DNA from: JAKFYM01 sp964416595
GTDB taxonomy: Bacteria; Bdellovibrionota; UBA1018; CAIPTA01
Length of the DNA stretch: 63,326 nucleotides
Reading direction: 5' to 3'
Assembly (NCBI GenBank): GCA_964416595.1
Contig: CAYQES010000019.1
Coordinates: forward strand, 1 to 63,326
Below are positions 32,843-41,087 of the stretch, piece after piece. The notes beneath the pieces are model-generated. The model was not told the origin of the DNA. It did not search any database and worked only from the letters and a program-made list of their open reading frames with translations. Position numbers and translations under genes: made by a program. How positions within the stretch are numbered: position 1 is the first letter of the stretch; each line of letters starts with the position of its first letter.

Positions 32843-33381
32843 GGATTGATCTCGAGGCCAAAATGTTTTTTTCTTTCGCTCGCCAATACGGTATCCCACG
32901 CTTTTAAAAACTCTTTTCTACTCAGAACTTGATAGTCCGTATATTCATTCCAAGGATCCATCAACGTAACTTGGTTGCCGTTAATATCCGCTAAAATCAC
33001 CCAATGGGCGTCGTCGTCAGATTGGATGAGGAGAATGTATTTCTTCCCGGCTTTGAGCCCTCTTTTTAATTTATTGAAACTGAGTTGATTGGCGATCTTT
33101 GCATGCACACCAAAGGTTTCTAAGCCATGGATCATTTGCTCTGGCAAAGTGCCCACGATGGCATTGGTGCCCATGATGTTGGCGATCTTTTCTTCGGAAA
33201 TCCTTTTTTTGCGTAGATGCTGAACTAAGCTCACCACACAGGCAGCACCACAGGTATATTCCGTTTTTTGTTGAACCAAAGGAGGGTAGATTTTCTTAAA
33301 TTGCTCGAAGCATTCCTCAGCCTGGGCAACGCCCAGTAGAAAATGAAATACTAGGAAGGAAAAAATAATTCCTTTGGGCAT
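32839..33381 (-). CDS. secreted C39-like cysteine peptidase
   Basis: 180 residues from ATG 33381. An in-frame TTG at 33402 would consume the GAGGAGAT ribosome-binding sequence. A signal peptide is present (M-P-K-G-I-I-F-S-F-L-V-F-H-F-L-L-G-V-A-Q-A). The mature domain is a papain-like C39 peptidase: catalytic Cys44 in Y-T-C-G-A-A-C, His126 in D-A-H-W-V-I, Asp142 in L-M-D-P-W. C39 domains trim leader peptides after a double glycine when fused to ABC exporters; here it stands alone in the periplasm. It meets the ATP-grasp gene stop-to-stop. Confidence 0.8.
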   Translation of the reverse strand: MPKGIIFSFLVFHFLLGVAQAEECFEQFKKIYPPLVQQKTEYTCGAACVVSLVQHLRKKRISEEKIANIMGTNAIVGTLPEQMIHGLETFGVHAKIANQLSFNKLKRGLKAGKKYILLIQSDDDAHWVILADINGNQVTLMDPWNEYTDYQVLSRKEFLKAWDTVLASERKKHFGLEINP

Positions 33382-33492
33382 AAAAAACCGGGATCTCCTC
33401 AAACTCTTATCGTCAAAAGACCCTTAAAAATTCAGCGGTTCTACAAAATACGCGCTAACGGTACAGGCTGTTCAATACCAATGAAATTCGTT

Positions 33493-33522
33493 TTGACTTA
33501 AAGCGTTACGCGCTGCTATAAG
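33493..33522 (+). promoter_or_regulatory. sigma70-like promoter
   Basis: TTGACT at 33493-33498 and TATAAG at 33517-33522 with an 18-bp spacer, 37 bp before the ATG at 33559. Both boxes are one to two mismatches from consensus. Likely drives the HExxH protein gene and its downstream neighbours. Confidence 0.55.
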
Positions 33523-33558
33523 CCTAGGCCACTGGCTACTTATTGGGGGTTAAATCTT

Positions 33559-34590
33559 ATGAAATCTTCCTGCCTTACCGTCTTTTTGCTCTTTTTTTCC
33601 GTCTTTTCCAGCCACGCAGCCAGCCTGCAATTTTCCAGCGAAGTGCCAAGCCACCAAAAAGAAATGATTTTAGCGGACCTAAAATTTTTAGAATCCATGC
33701 AATTTCAACCACAGATGGAAGATGCGGAAGTAAAACGCATCATGGAGTTAGCTGCCGTTAATTCTAATTCCTTTGGCCAATGGCTTACGGCCAGATTGCA
33801 ATATGGAGTGCAAGAAAGTTTTCGCATGGAAAACGCGATCTCCATTTCTAAAGAACGTTATTCTTTCGAAAACAGCAACGTTAAACCAATTATCGAAAAT
33901 GCTTCCACTTCCGCCCCCACCGGAACCGCAAGAACAATGGCCACCAATATTGGCGGCGCGATTTACTATGTGGGTAAATCACAAAACACTCTTCTGGAAA
34001 TCAAAATTCCTGGCGTAGGAAAATTCGCCGTGAAATCCCCAAGGGTAGGCATATTCCAAATCGGGGAAGGCCTTTTTCAGCCATTTTTAAAAAAGAAAGG
34101 TTATAGCAACGAAGATAGTAAATCGTTGCCCTACCGCATCGAGCGCTTGAGCACGCTTTTTCATGAGGGCCGCCACAGCGACGGCAATGGCACAAGCTTA
34201 GGCTTCTTCCACGCCGTTTGCCCCCAAGGCCACGCTTTTCAAAATCTTAATGCTTGCGATAGAAACCTGAATGGCCCTTATACAATTGGTGCTCTGGTAA
34301 CAAGAACCCTTCTCGCTTCCTGCGCCCAATGCTCGCCTGCCGAGAGAGAAGTTCTGAAATTAGCCACACTGGATAGTTTTAGCCGCGTAATAAAAGTGAC
34401 TAAGATCACCCCAAACGCCCCAAGCCGCGAAGTTCGCGACACCTGTGAGTTACTCCTGAAAACCTATAAACAACTAAAACAGCCGATTCCTAAAGATGTA
34501 AAAGAGCTCTGCACTTTTCCTGAAGCAGGAACCTCTCTGCAAGAAATCCCATCTACGATGTGGGATGCGAGACCAGAAGGCCGTAGATAA
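33559..34590 (+). CDS. secreted HExxH zincin-like putative metalloprotease
   Basis: 343 residues with a signal peptide (S-C-L-T-V-F-L-L-F-F-S-V-F-S-S-H-A-A). The mature protein has L-F-H-E-G-R-H-S-D at 200-208, an HExxH zinc motif (H202, E203, H206). A cysteine-rich stretch follows, with C-P-Q-G-H at about 219 and C-A-Q-C. A third zinc ligand could be D208 or a later residue. No named family is recognised, so the peptidase call rests on this motif and the position of helix context. The next two genes on the same strand also encode envelope proteins. Confidence 0.6.
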   Translation: MKSSCLTVFLLFFSVFSSHAASLQFSSEVPSHQKEMILADLKFLESMQFQPQMEDAEVKRIMELAAVNSNSFGQWLTARLQYGVQESFRMENAISISKERYSFENSNVKPIIENASTSAPTGTARTMATNIGGAIYYVGKSQNTLLEIKIPGVGKFAVKSPRVGIFQIGEGLFQPFLKKKGYSNEDSKSLPYRIERLSTLFHEGRHSDGNGTSLGFFHAVCPQGHAFQNLNACDRNLNGPYTIGALVTRTLLASCAQCSPAEREVLKLATLDSFSRVIKVTKITPNAPSREVRDTCELLLKTYKQLKQPIPKDVKELCTFPEAGTSLQEIPSTMWDARPEGRR

Positions 34591-34602
34591 AAACCAGAAT
34601 CC

Positions 34603-35211
34603 ATGAAGGTCAAACTACTGATCATTATTAGTTTCGTTGTAGTGGGTTTTTTCTTGTGGAAAATGACCAAAAAAGATTCTGGTTTGAAAAAATCTCCTCC
34701 TTTGGAAAGTGCGAGTTTGGCTCCCAGTTTAACTCCCGGTTCAGCGCCGCCCACTAGCCCTCTAGCACCATCGGTTCCTCTTACTCATGATGAAAAACCT
34801 TCTATTCAGAAGGAAGAAAAACTAGCAGGCAAAGATCCTTTAGATGGACGCAAGCTTACAGAAGAAGAATTTTCTTCCCTAATCACAGAAACCGCGGAAT
34901 CCATTCCCACCAAAGCAGATCTTAGAAAACTCACCGACCACGAGGCCCACCATATGCCCGCCTCCTTGCAAATCGCTGGCGAAAAACTAGGGCAAGTAGC
35001 CCAAGCCATCGCCAATGAACCCAGGCTCGAACCCTCGGCCTTTTCTTTTTATGAAAAATGCGTGGCTAGTTCCAGCTTTCCTGATTCCATCCGGGCCCTA
35101 TGTTTTTCCAATTACAAAAAACTGGGAAAAAAACTCAATGTACCAATCAATGAAAACCTAGCTTCGCCAGAGATTCAGGACTTAGAGGGAAAGATTTCTA
35201 ATATTGAGTGA
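34603..35211 (+). CDS. membrane-anchored protein with proline-rich linker
   Basis: 202 residues. One N-terminal transmembrane helix (K-L-L-I-I-I-S-F-V-V-V-G-F-F-L-W, residues 4-20), then a low-complexity linker rich in P, S and A (about 30-60), then a compact helical domain (70-202) with two cysteines. It begins 12 bp after the HExxH gene, so the two are probably co-transcribed. No family is recognised. The layout fits a periplasmic domain tethered to the inner membrane. Confidence 0.6.
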   Translation: MKVKLLIIISFVVVGFFLWKMTKKDSGLKKSPPLESASLAPSLTPGSAPPTSPLAPSVPLTHDEKPSIQKEEKLAGKDPLDGRKLTEEEFSSLITETAESIPTKADLRKLTDHEAHHMPASLQIAGEKLGQVAQAIANEPRLEPSAFSFYEKCVASSSFPDSIRALCFSNYKKLGKKLNVPINENLASPEIQDLEGKISNIE

Positions 35212-35299
35212 TTATGCAACCCTTCCAAACTAAATCTATTTTAAGCTCTTGCCAATCCGCACCATCCCTGGCATTTTCTTTATCGCTAAAGGAGCCTCT

Positions 35300-35815
35300 A
35301 TGAAAACACTTCCATTATTCGCCCTATTGATTCCTGCCCTACTTGTGGGTTGTGGCAAAATCCAAACGAAGAATTCGGAGCGCAAAAAGCCCACCACTCA
35401 GGAAGTGAAACAAAATCCCAACAATAAAGAAACGCTCAGCCCCGAGCAAATGGCCAAAGAGTGCTCGCAGAGGCCTGGCATCCTCGTGAACAATGGCACC
35501 ATTTGTATTTTTGAGTCCTATCGCAACGCCTTTGCCAAGGGTGAACCAGTTTCCAATAAAGACACTATGGATTATCACCTAACAGAGATCGCTCCCGGCA
35601 CCGCTATTTACGTAACCGGGCACGCCTATCCCGCCAATTCCTTGGAAATCATCGTGAACAATGCAGTTGTAGCGAGTCTTCCAACCACTAATCCCATCTC
35701 CACGAATGGCGGTCGCTTAGGCTATCGCTTGCGTCCGGGGAATATGGATGGCGTAAATTTATATGTGTATTCTTGTGTAGATCAAACGCTCAGCCCCACG
35801 CGCTGCCCGTACTAA
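35300..35815 (+). CDS. predicted lipoprotein of unknown function
   Basis: 171 residues. ATG 35300 follows AAAGGAGC and opens a lipoprotein signal with lipobox L-V-G-C-G-K. An upstream start at 35249 would add residues that do not fit. The mature domain contains four cysteines and a likely beta-rich core (I-Y-V-T-G-H-A-Y-P-A-N-S). No family is recognised. The gap of 88 bp from the upstream gene shows no clear promoter. Confidence 0.65.
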   Translation: MKTLPLFALLIPALLVGCGKIQTKNSERKKPTTQEVKQNPNNKETLSPEQMAKECSQRPGILVNNGTICIFESYRNAFAKGEPVSNKDTMDYHLTEIAPGTAIYVTGHAYPANSLEIIVNNAVVASLPTTNPISTNGGRLGYRLRPGNMDGVNLYVYSCVDQTLSPTRCPY

Positions 35816-35818
35816 AAG

Positions 35819-37507
35819 CTACTTCTTCCCCGAAACCAAGAGCTCTTTCACGAGTACGCTCTCAAACTTCTGCTCTGGCTTAGTCTCTTCCGCTGGGCCA
35901 TATAAACGAGCATAGAGATAGTTATTGCGCAAAATCGAAACCACGTAATCCCGGGTTTCCATATAAGGAATGAGATCGTTCCAAAGGAGAGGATTTTCCG
36001 CCCGGGAGGGATTGCGCCGCAACCACTCATCCACCTTGTGTGGGCCCGCGTTGTAGGCCGCGAGCACAAGCTCCGCACTGCCATTAAAACGATTGCCTAA
36101 CTGCAGAAGATATTTCACACCCATTTGGGTGTTGAGCTTTTCGTCCATGAGTTTGCGGTGGCCTTGGGTGGCGAGCCTGCGGGCCGTTTGTGGGATGATT
36201 TGCATGAGGCCCTTGGCTTTGGCCACGGAAACCGCCCGGGGATCAAAGGCGCTCTCCTGGCGCACGAGGCCCAGCACCAAGAACGTATCGATTTTTCCCT
36301 TACTGGCGGATTCGATCAAAGAAAAATAGGGCCGAGGATAGAGGAGTTTCAAGCCCTCTTGGTTCAAGGCCTGGGGATTTTTGCGGAAATAATTAAAGAG
36401 CATGGAAATATTGCTACGGTACATTCCGGAAGCGATTTTCAGAGTGGAAAGATAGTGGAGCACGTCTACGTCGAGTTCATCTTCATTGGCGCGCACCATC
36501 CAGCTCGCCCACTTAGCCACGGCCGAGGGTTTTTTGAACACATAGAGGGCTTCTAGCCAACGGATCATGCGGTTGAGTTCCGGATCGTCGGGCACTTGGC
36601 GTCTGAGCCCTCCCACTTTCCGCTGGGTGATCACTTCCATGGGATCTTTTTTTAAGGATACGGCCGCTTCGATGGCATAGAACGAGAGAGGAAACTCGTT
36701 CATGAGCGCTGTCCAATATTCGTTTTCCTTGGGCTCTTTATTGTCTTTTTGGTCGATCCGCCCAAGCCAGTAGAGCACCCGATAGCGCTCTGTGGGTACC
36801 TTGGAGTTTTTAGCCGCCAAAAGCAACTGCTTGGCCCGTGCTAAATCGCCTTCATAATAAGCGTAGAGCCCTTGGCGTAAAAACAAGCGCTCATACACCA
36901 TCTTGTCTTCTTGGAAACAATGCCGAGCGTGCTCGAACAAATCCTTAGAAAGAGCCCGGGCCTTAGGGTACGGAAAATATTCTTCGGCCTTCACGGCTAA
37001 AGCGGCGGAAAGATTCCGGGGGCAAGCACTCAACTGCAAACTGCTCTCGGCCAGAGAAAAAAGTTTGTATTCGTCATCCACTTTCAGCGTGCGTAAAAGC
37101 AATTGAAAATCGTAGCCCTGCACTTCAGCGATGTTCTTATCGGTAACTTTCAAGGCCACGCGACCACGGGCCCGGCGCCGTTCGCGTTTGGCGTCGGCAG
37201 CTTGCTCTTGGAAATCCTTCAATAGGCGGCAGCTTTCTTCATCCTTGGCACAGAGGCGCTTCAATGCCTGGCTCTGGGAACCTTGGGAAAGGGCGGAGGC
37301 GAAATCGTCTACACTCTTTTTAAAATCTTTGGGTTTATAACCTAGCTCCAACGCCAAGCTATCAGGATTGGGCATTTCAATACCCGTAGGCAGAGCCGGA
37401 TCGGCGGATAAAGCTTGGCCCTCACCTGTTAAAAAAAGTGCAAAAAACACCATGCCCACGGCGCGGGTTACAAAAACACAAAGACTTGGTACGATAGTAT
37501 TTCGCAA
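35819..37507 (-). CDS. soluble lytic murein transglycosylase (Slt70-like)
   Basis: 562 residues. A superhelical N-terminal region (about 50-400) rich in Ala/Leu/Tyr repeats precedes the C-terminal SLT catalytic domain, with catalytic Glu in V-R-Q-E-S-A-F-D-P and the partner motifs A-K-G-L-M-Q-I-I-P-Q-T-A and A-A-Y-N-A-G-P. A signal peptide exports it to the periplasm. The start TTG 37507 is supported by AGGAGG eight bases upstream. That site lies in the loop of a hairpin (37511-37527), with a second hairpin at 37534-37554, so translation may be regulated. Confidence 0.9.
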   Translation of the reverse strand: MRNTIVPSLCVFVTRAVGMVFFALFLTGEGQALSADPALPTGIEMPNPDSLALELGYKPKDFKKSVDDFASALSQGSQSQALKRLCAKDEESCRLLKDFQEQAADAKRERRRARGRVALKVTDKNIAEVQGYDFQLLLRTLKVDDEYKLFSLAESSLQLSACPRNLSAALAVKAEEYFPYPKARALSKDLFEHARHCFQEDKMVYERLFLRQGLYAYYEGDLARAKQLLLAAKNSKVPTERYRVLYWLGRIDQKDNKEPKENEYWTALMNEFPLSFYAIEAAVSLKKDPMEVITQRKVGGLRRQVPDDPELNRMIRWLEALYVFKKPSAVAKWASWMVRANEDELDVDVLHYLSTLKIASGMYRSNISMLFNYFRKNPQALNQEGLKLLYPRPYFSLIESASKGKIDTFLVLGLVRQESAFDPRAVSVAKAKGLMQIIPQTARRLATQGHRKLMDEKLNTQMGVKYLLQLGNRFNGSAELVLAAYNAGPHKVDEWLRRNPSRAENPLLWNDLIPYMETRDYVVSILRNNYLYARLYGPAEETKPEQKFESVLVKELLVSGKK

Positions 37508-37510
37508 AAG

Positions 37511-37554
37511 ATCAGCCTCCTGCTGATGGGCGAGGGCACCAAACCGTGGTGCCC
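37511..37554. promoter_or_regulatory. two hairpins over the slt ribosome-binding site and divergent purK leader
   Basis: ATCAGC (37511-37516) pairs with GCTGAT (37522-37527), leaving CTCCT (minus-strand AGGAG of the slt site) in the loop. GGGCACCA (37534-37541) pairs with TGGTGCCC (37547-37554) around AACCG. The region lies between divergent slt and purK. Both hairpins are exact. Their function is unknown. Confidence 0.5.
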
Positions 37555-37585
37555 CCAGAATTAGGATAACGGGTTTTTGTTAGAA

Positions 37586-38692
37586 ATGACAACGCAAAGA
37601 GCTGTGATTACATTGGGAAATGGCCAGCTGGGATTGATGCTGGGTAAGGCAGCGAAAAAGCTGGAGATACCCTTTACGGCCTTAGGTTTACCCGACGCCT
37701 GGAACTGGCTAAAAAATAATCCAGATCCGTCCGCTTTTTTAGTGACCTTTGAACAAGAACATGTGGACGAAAACCTGCTCGCAGCCTTGCAAGCCCATGG
37801 AATCCCTTCTTTTCCTACCTGGGAAAATTTTTTATTGTTTAAAAGCAAACTTTCCCAAAAAAAATTCTTACAAGAAAAAGGAATCCCCACGGCGGATTTC
37901 ATCCCAGCGGAACCGTGGACAGAGGACTGCGATCGTTTTATCCAAGGCGGCGCCGTGCTGAAAGCTGGTAAGGGCGGCTACGACGGCAAAGGCGTGTGGC
38001 TTGTGGATGCTCAAGGCCGCACAAAAGACGGCTCTGCCCGGGAAGTGGCCGCAAAATTAGTGGAACCTTATTTGGAAAAGCGCGTGGCCTTCCAGGAAGA
38101 GGCGGCGGCGGTAGTTTGCCGTTCGGCCTCGGGCGCGATGGAAGTATACCCCACGGTTCGTTCCATACAAAAAGACAGCATTTGCCACCAAGTGGAATAT
38201 AGCCGGGCTTTTGCGAATAGCGCGCTGGGCCGCAAAGCTGCTTCCATTTCTCGACGCATCGCAGAGGAGATGCAATATGTGGGAGTTTTGGCCGTGGAAT
38301 TTTTCTTTTCCGGCTCGGATGCTCTGGTGAATGAAATTGCCCCCCGGGTGCATAATTCCGGACACTTCACGATCGATGTGTGCGCCGGCTCCCAATTCGA
38401 AAATCATTTGCGAGCAGGTTTAGGCATGGAGCTCGCCAAAACCGAGCCCACCCACGAAGCGGCCGTGATGGTGAATCTCCTATGGCCTCCCAGCGAAAAA
38501 GAATTTGCCCCTCTTTTCACCCGTCTTACCTGCGGCCCCGCCTGGCCCGAGAATGCCAAAATGCATTGGTACGGAAAATCCGAGATCCGTCCGTTTAGGA
38601 AAATGGGGCACTTCACCGTATACGGTAAAACCTTGGAGCAATGCCGGGCGGAAGCCGAGCAAATTCTTGATTCTCGTTGGGCCCGAGGGTAA
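37586..38692 (+). CDS. purK: 5-(carboxyamino)imidazole ribonucleotide synthase
   Basis: 368 residues from ATG 37586 (an in-frame TTG lies at 37577). ATP-grasp enzyme that carboxylates aminoimidazole ribonucleotide in purine synthesis. The N-terminus V-I-T-L-G-N-G-Q-L-G-L-M-L is family typical, as are K-A-G-K-G-G-Y-D-G-K-G-V-W and N-E-I-A-P-R-V-H-N-S-G-H. It starts the operon purK-purE-M14 peptidase-polyprenyl synthase-prenyltransferase. Confidence 0.94.
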   Translation: MTTQRAVITLGNGQLGLMLGKAAKKLEIPFTALGLPDAWNWLKNNPDPSAFLVTFEQEHVDENLLAALQAHGIPSFPTWENFLLFKSKLSQKKFLQEKGIPTADFIPAEPWTEDCDRFIQGGAVLKAGKGGYDGKGVWLVDAQGRTKDGSAREVAAKLVEPYLEKRVAFQEEAAAVVCRSASGAMEVYPTVRSIQKDSICHQVEYSRAFANSALGRKAASISRRIAEEMQYVGVLAVEFFFSGSDALVNEIAPRVHNSGHFTIDVCAGSQFENHLRAGLGMELAKTEPTHEAAVMVNLLWPPSEKEFAPLFTRLTCGPAWPENAKMHWYGKSEIRPFRKMGHFTVYGKTLEQCRAEAEQILDSRWARG

Positions 38693-38701
38693 GCAATAGA
38701 A

Positions 38702-39187
38702 ATGAAAAAACAATTCCTTGTGGGCTTGGCTATGGGCAGCGATTCGGACTGGCCCGTGCTGAAAGCCGCGGGAGAAGTGCTGGAAGAGTTTGGTGTGCCC
38801 TTTGAAAAACAAGTGGTCTCCGCCCACCGCACCCCCGATGATATGGCGGAATACGGGCGCACAGCCTTTGATCGTGGCCTAAAAGTGATTATCGCCGCCG
38901 CCGGAGGCGCCGCCCATTTGCCTGGCATGCTCGCCGCCCACACGATTTTACCCGTGATTGGCGTGCCCGTTCCCAGCGCCCATCTCCAAGGATTAGATAG
39001 CCTCCTTTCCATCGTGCAAATGCCCGCGGGCGTGCCCGTGGCTACCATGGCCATCGGAGGCGCCAAGAACGCGGGGCTTCTGGCAGTGCAAATTCTCGCC
39101 CTAGAAAACCCGTCTCTCGCCAAGAAACTAGAAAAATTCCGGCAAGCCCAAAGCACCAAGAGCCGGGGGAAAAACAGGGGATTATGA
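38702..39187 (+). CDS. purE: N5-carboxyaminoimidazole ribonucleotide mutase
   Basis: 161 residues, class I PurE. The signature M-G-S-D-S-D-W-P-V and the catalytic-His loop V-S-A-H-R-T-P-D are present, with G-G-A-A-H-L-P-G-M. It rearranges the PurK product to CAIR. It is 9 bp after purK. Its stop overlaps the start of the M14 peptidase by 4 bp (ATGA). Confidence 0.95.
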   Translation: MKKQFLVGLAMGSDSDWPVLKAAGEVLEEFGVPFEKQVVSAHRTPDDMAEYGRTAFDRGLKVIIAAAGGAAHLPGMLAAHTILPVIGVPVPSAHLQGLDSLLSIVQMPAGVPVATMAIGGAKNAGLLAVQILALENPSLAKKLEKFRQAQSTKSRGKNRGL

Positions 39188-40053
39188 TGCTACTGCTGCT
39201 ATTGCTAGCGTGGGGCAACCTGGCCCTCGCGGAAGAACCATCCCTTGCAGATTTTTGCGTGCAGAGCCTCACGGCCTTGCCAGGAAAAACCAAAACCGAC
39301 GAATTAAAAACCGCCTGCGCCAGTGCGCAGATGCTTGCCTCCTGCCAGAGCGAAAAAGGCGTGCGGATTTTTCATTACGACAAAGCCGCCAAAAGCAGCG
39401 AAAAAGAATCCCAACGTATTTTAGTTTTCTCCCTCATTCATGGGGACGAATTCCCGAGCGGCAGCGTGGCCCGCTCCTGGATGGAACGGCTCACGGCAAT
39501 TGAGCCCCGTAACCACTGGCGGGTGGTGCCTATCCTCAATCCCGACGGCTTAAAAAATAAAACCCGGGTGAACGCCAACGGAGTGGACGTGAACCGCAAC
39601 TTCCCTTCGAAAGACTGGGACGAAAAAGCTCTCAAGTACTGGGAAAAACAAACAGGAAAAGACAAACGACGGTATCCCGGTGCCAAGGCCGCCAGCGAAA
39701 AAGAAACCCTCTGCGCCATGGAGCATATCGACGATTTTAAACCCGATCTCATTCTGTCGATCCATACTCCTTACGGTGTGCTCGATTTCGACGGCCCCAA
39801 AATCTCTCCTCCTGCCTTCTCCCATATTCCTTGGAAAAATCTCGGCAACTATCCGGGCAGCCTTGGCCGCTATATGTGGGTGGACCGCTCGAAACCCACG
39901 CTCACCATCGAGCTCCATGGCAATGGCGTGGTAGAGAAATTAGAAAAATTCGACAAACTCCAAGATATTACCGGTGATATCGCCATTAAATCCGAAAAAA
40001 TTCTCAAAGGCCAAGAGCCGCAAAAACAACCTGCGAAGCAACCAAAAAAATGA
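39184..40053 (+). CDS. secreted M14-family zinc carboxypeptidase (MpaA-like)
   Basis: 289 residues with a short signal peptide (M-M-L-L-L-L-L-L-A-W-G-N-L-A-L-A). M14 zinc ligands are H86 and E89 in S-L-I-H-G-D-E-F and H194 in L-S-I-H-T-P; the catalytic Glu is E243 in L-T-I-E-L-H-G. N-P-D-G-L and D-V-N-R-N-F are the conserved substrate-site motifs. M14 enzymes of this type cut murein peptides (MpaA, Csd4), so a periplasmic murein-peptide role is plausible. It is translationally coupled to purE before it and to the prenyl synthase after it. Confidence 0.86.
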   Translation: MMLLLLLLAWGNLALAEEPSLADFCVQSLTALPGKTKTDELKTACASAQMLASCQSEKGVRIFHYDKAAKSSEKESQRILVFSLIHGDEFPSGSVARSWMERLTAIEPRNHWRVVPILNPDGLKNKTRVNANGVDVNRNFPSKDWDEKALKYWEKQTGKDKRRYPGAKAASEKETLCAMEHIDDFKPDLILSIHTPYGVLDFDGPKISPPAFSHIPWKNLGNYPGSLGRYMWVDRSKPTLTIELHGNGVVEKLEKFDKLQDITGDIAIKSEKILKGQEPQKQPAKQPKK

Positions 40054-41087
40054 TGAACGAAACCATCCCCGCCCCCACTGCCAGCGCAGAATTGGGCAAA
40101 AAAATTCTCCTGAATTTAGAAACGAAACGCCTCATCGGCGAGATCGAAAAGCAGGTGGAGAATTTAAATTGGCAGGTGAACGATCGCTTCGGTACCACTC
40201 CCACCCTTGCTGGCCCCGCCCACCATTTGCTCTCCGCCGGCGGAAAACGGGTGCGCCCCCTTTTAGTTTGTTTGCTGGCCCGGGCCCTCGATTGCTCCTT
40301 TGATCGCCTCGCCCCTTGCGCCGTGGCCGCGGAACTCGTGCACACTGCAACCCTGCTTCACGACGATGTTTTAGACGGCGCCACCACCCGCCGGGGCCGC
40401 ATGGCCGCCCATTTAAAATACGACGCCCACACCGCGATCCTTTCCGGGGATGCACTTCTTTCCAAAGCTATTTCCGATATGGCGGAACTTGGGGATCCGG
40501 AAGTGCTGAAACGCCTCGCGCAAACCGTGAGAGAATTGGTGGAAGGTGAATGCCTGCAAGCGGATCTCATGGGCCAAGTGCATGGGGATTTGCAGGCGGT
40601 GTTGGAAATCGCTCGGCGCAAAACCGCTTCGCTTTTTGCTTGGTGTGGTTGGGTGAGCGGTTACCGGGCAGGCCGTTTTGCGGAAGATCTTTTTCGTTTC
40701 GGCACGCATTTAGGTTTAGCCTTCCAACTCCTCGACGATATTTTGGACTGGGAAGGCAAAGACACCGGCAAATCCCTCTTCCAAGATTTGCACGAAGGCA
40801 AACTCAATAGCGTAGGCGTGCGCTTAGTGCAAAAATCCTCTGCGGCTGAATCTTTATTGGTAAGCGCTTTTGCCAATCGCGATGAAGAAGGTTATGTGCC
40901 GAATCCTGTGCAATTAGGTGAGAAGTTGATTGCCGTTTCTGAATATGCCGAAGCCGCTTCCTGGATTCGCAAAGAAGCCCAGGATCATAGTGCCTTTGCT
41001 CTAGCCCATTTAGATAAATTGCCACCCTCCGTGTGGAAAGATCTTACACACCAACTCACCCGCTCTCTTCTGGAGCGCATGAAATGA
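40050..41087 (+). CDS. polyprenyl diphosphate synthase
   Basis: 345 residues of the trans-isoprenyl diphosphate synthase family that makes a long-chain diphosphate for quinones or lipid carriers. The first aspartate-rich motif is L-L-H-D-D-V-L-D and the second Q-L-L-D-D-I-L-D-W, with G-G-K-R-V-R-P for diphosphate binding. Residues before the first motif do not favour an unusually short chain. It is coupled (ATGA) to the M14 gene upstream and to the UbiA-family gene downstream. Confidence 0.9.
   Translation: MMNETIPAPTASAELGKKILLNLETKRLIGEIEKQVENLNWQVNDRFGTTPTLAGPAHHLLSAGGKRVRPLLVCLLARALDCSFDRLAPCAVAAELVHTATLLHDDVLDGATTRRGRMAAHLKYDAHTAILSGDALLSKAISDMAELGDPEVLKRLAQTVRELVEGECLQADLMGQVHGDLQAVLEIARRKTASLFAWCGWVSGYRAGRFAEDLFRFGTHLGLAFQLLDDILDWEGKDTGKSLFQDLHEGKLNSVGVRLVQKSSAAESLLVSAFANRDEEGYVPNPVQLGEKLIAVSEYAEAASWIRKEAQDHSAFALAHLDKLPPSVWKDLTHQLTRSLLERMK

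Noticed and set aside
31010..35815. Bacteriocin/RiPP cluster with a short precursor
   Set aside because: A C39-like peptidase and an ATP-grasp gene are present, but I found no short precursor frame with a double-glycine leader.
38404..39159. Open frame of 251 codons antisense to purK-purE
   Set aside because: Overlaps two clear enzymes and has no recognisable content.
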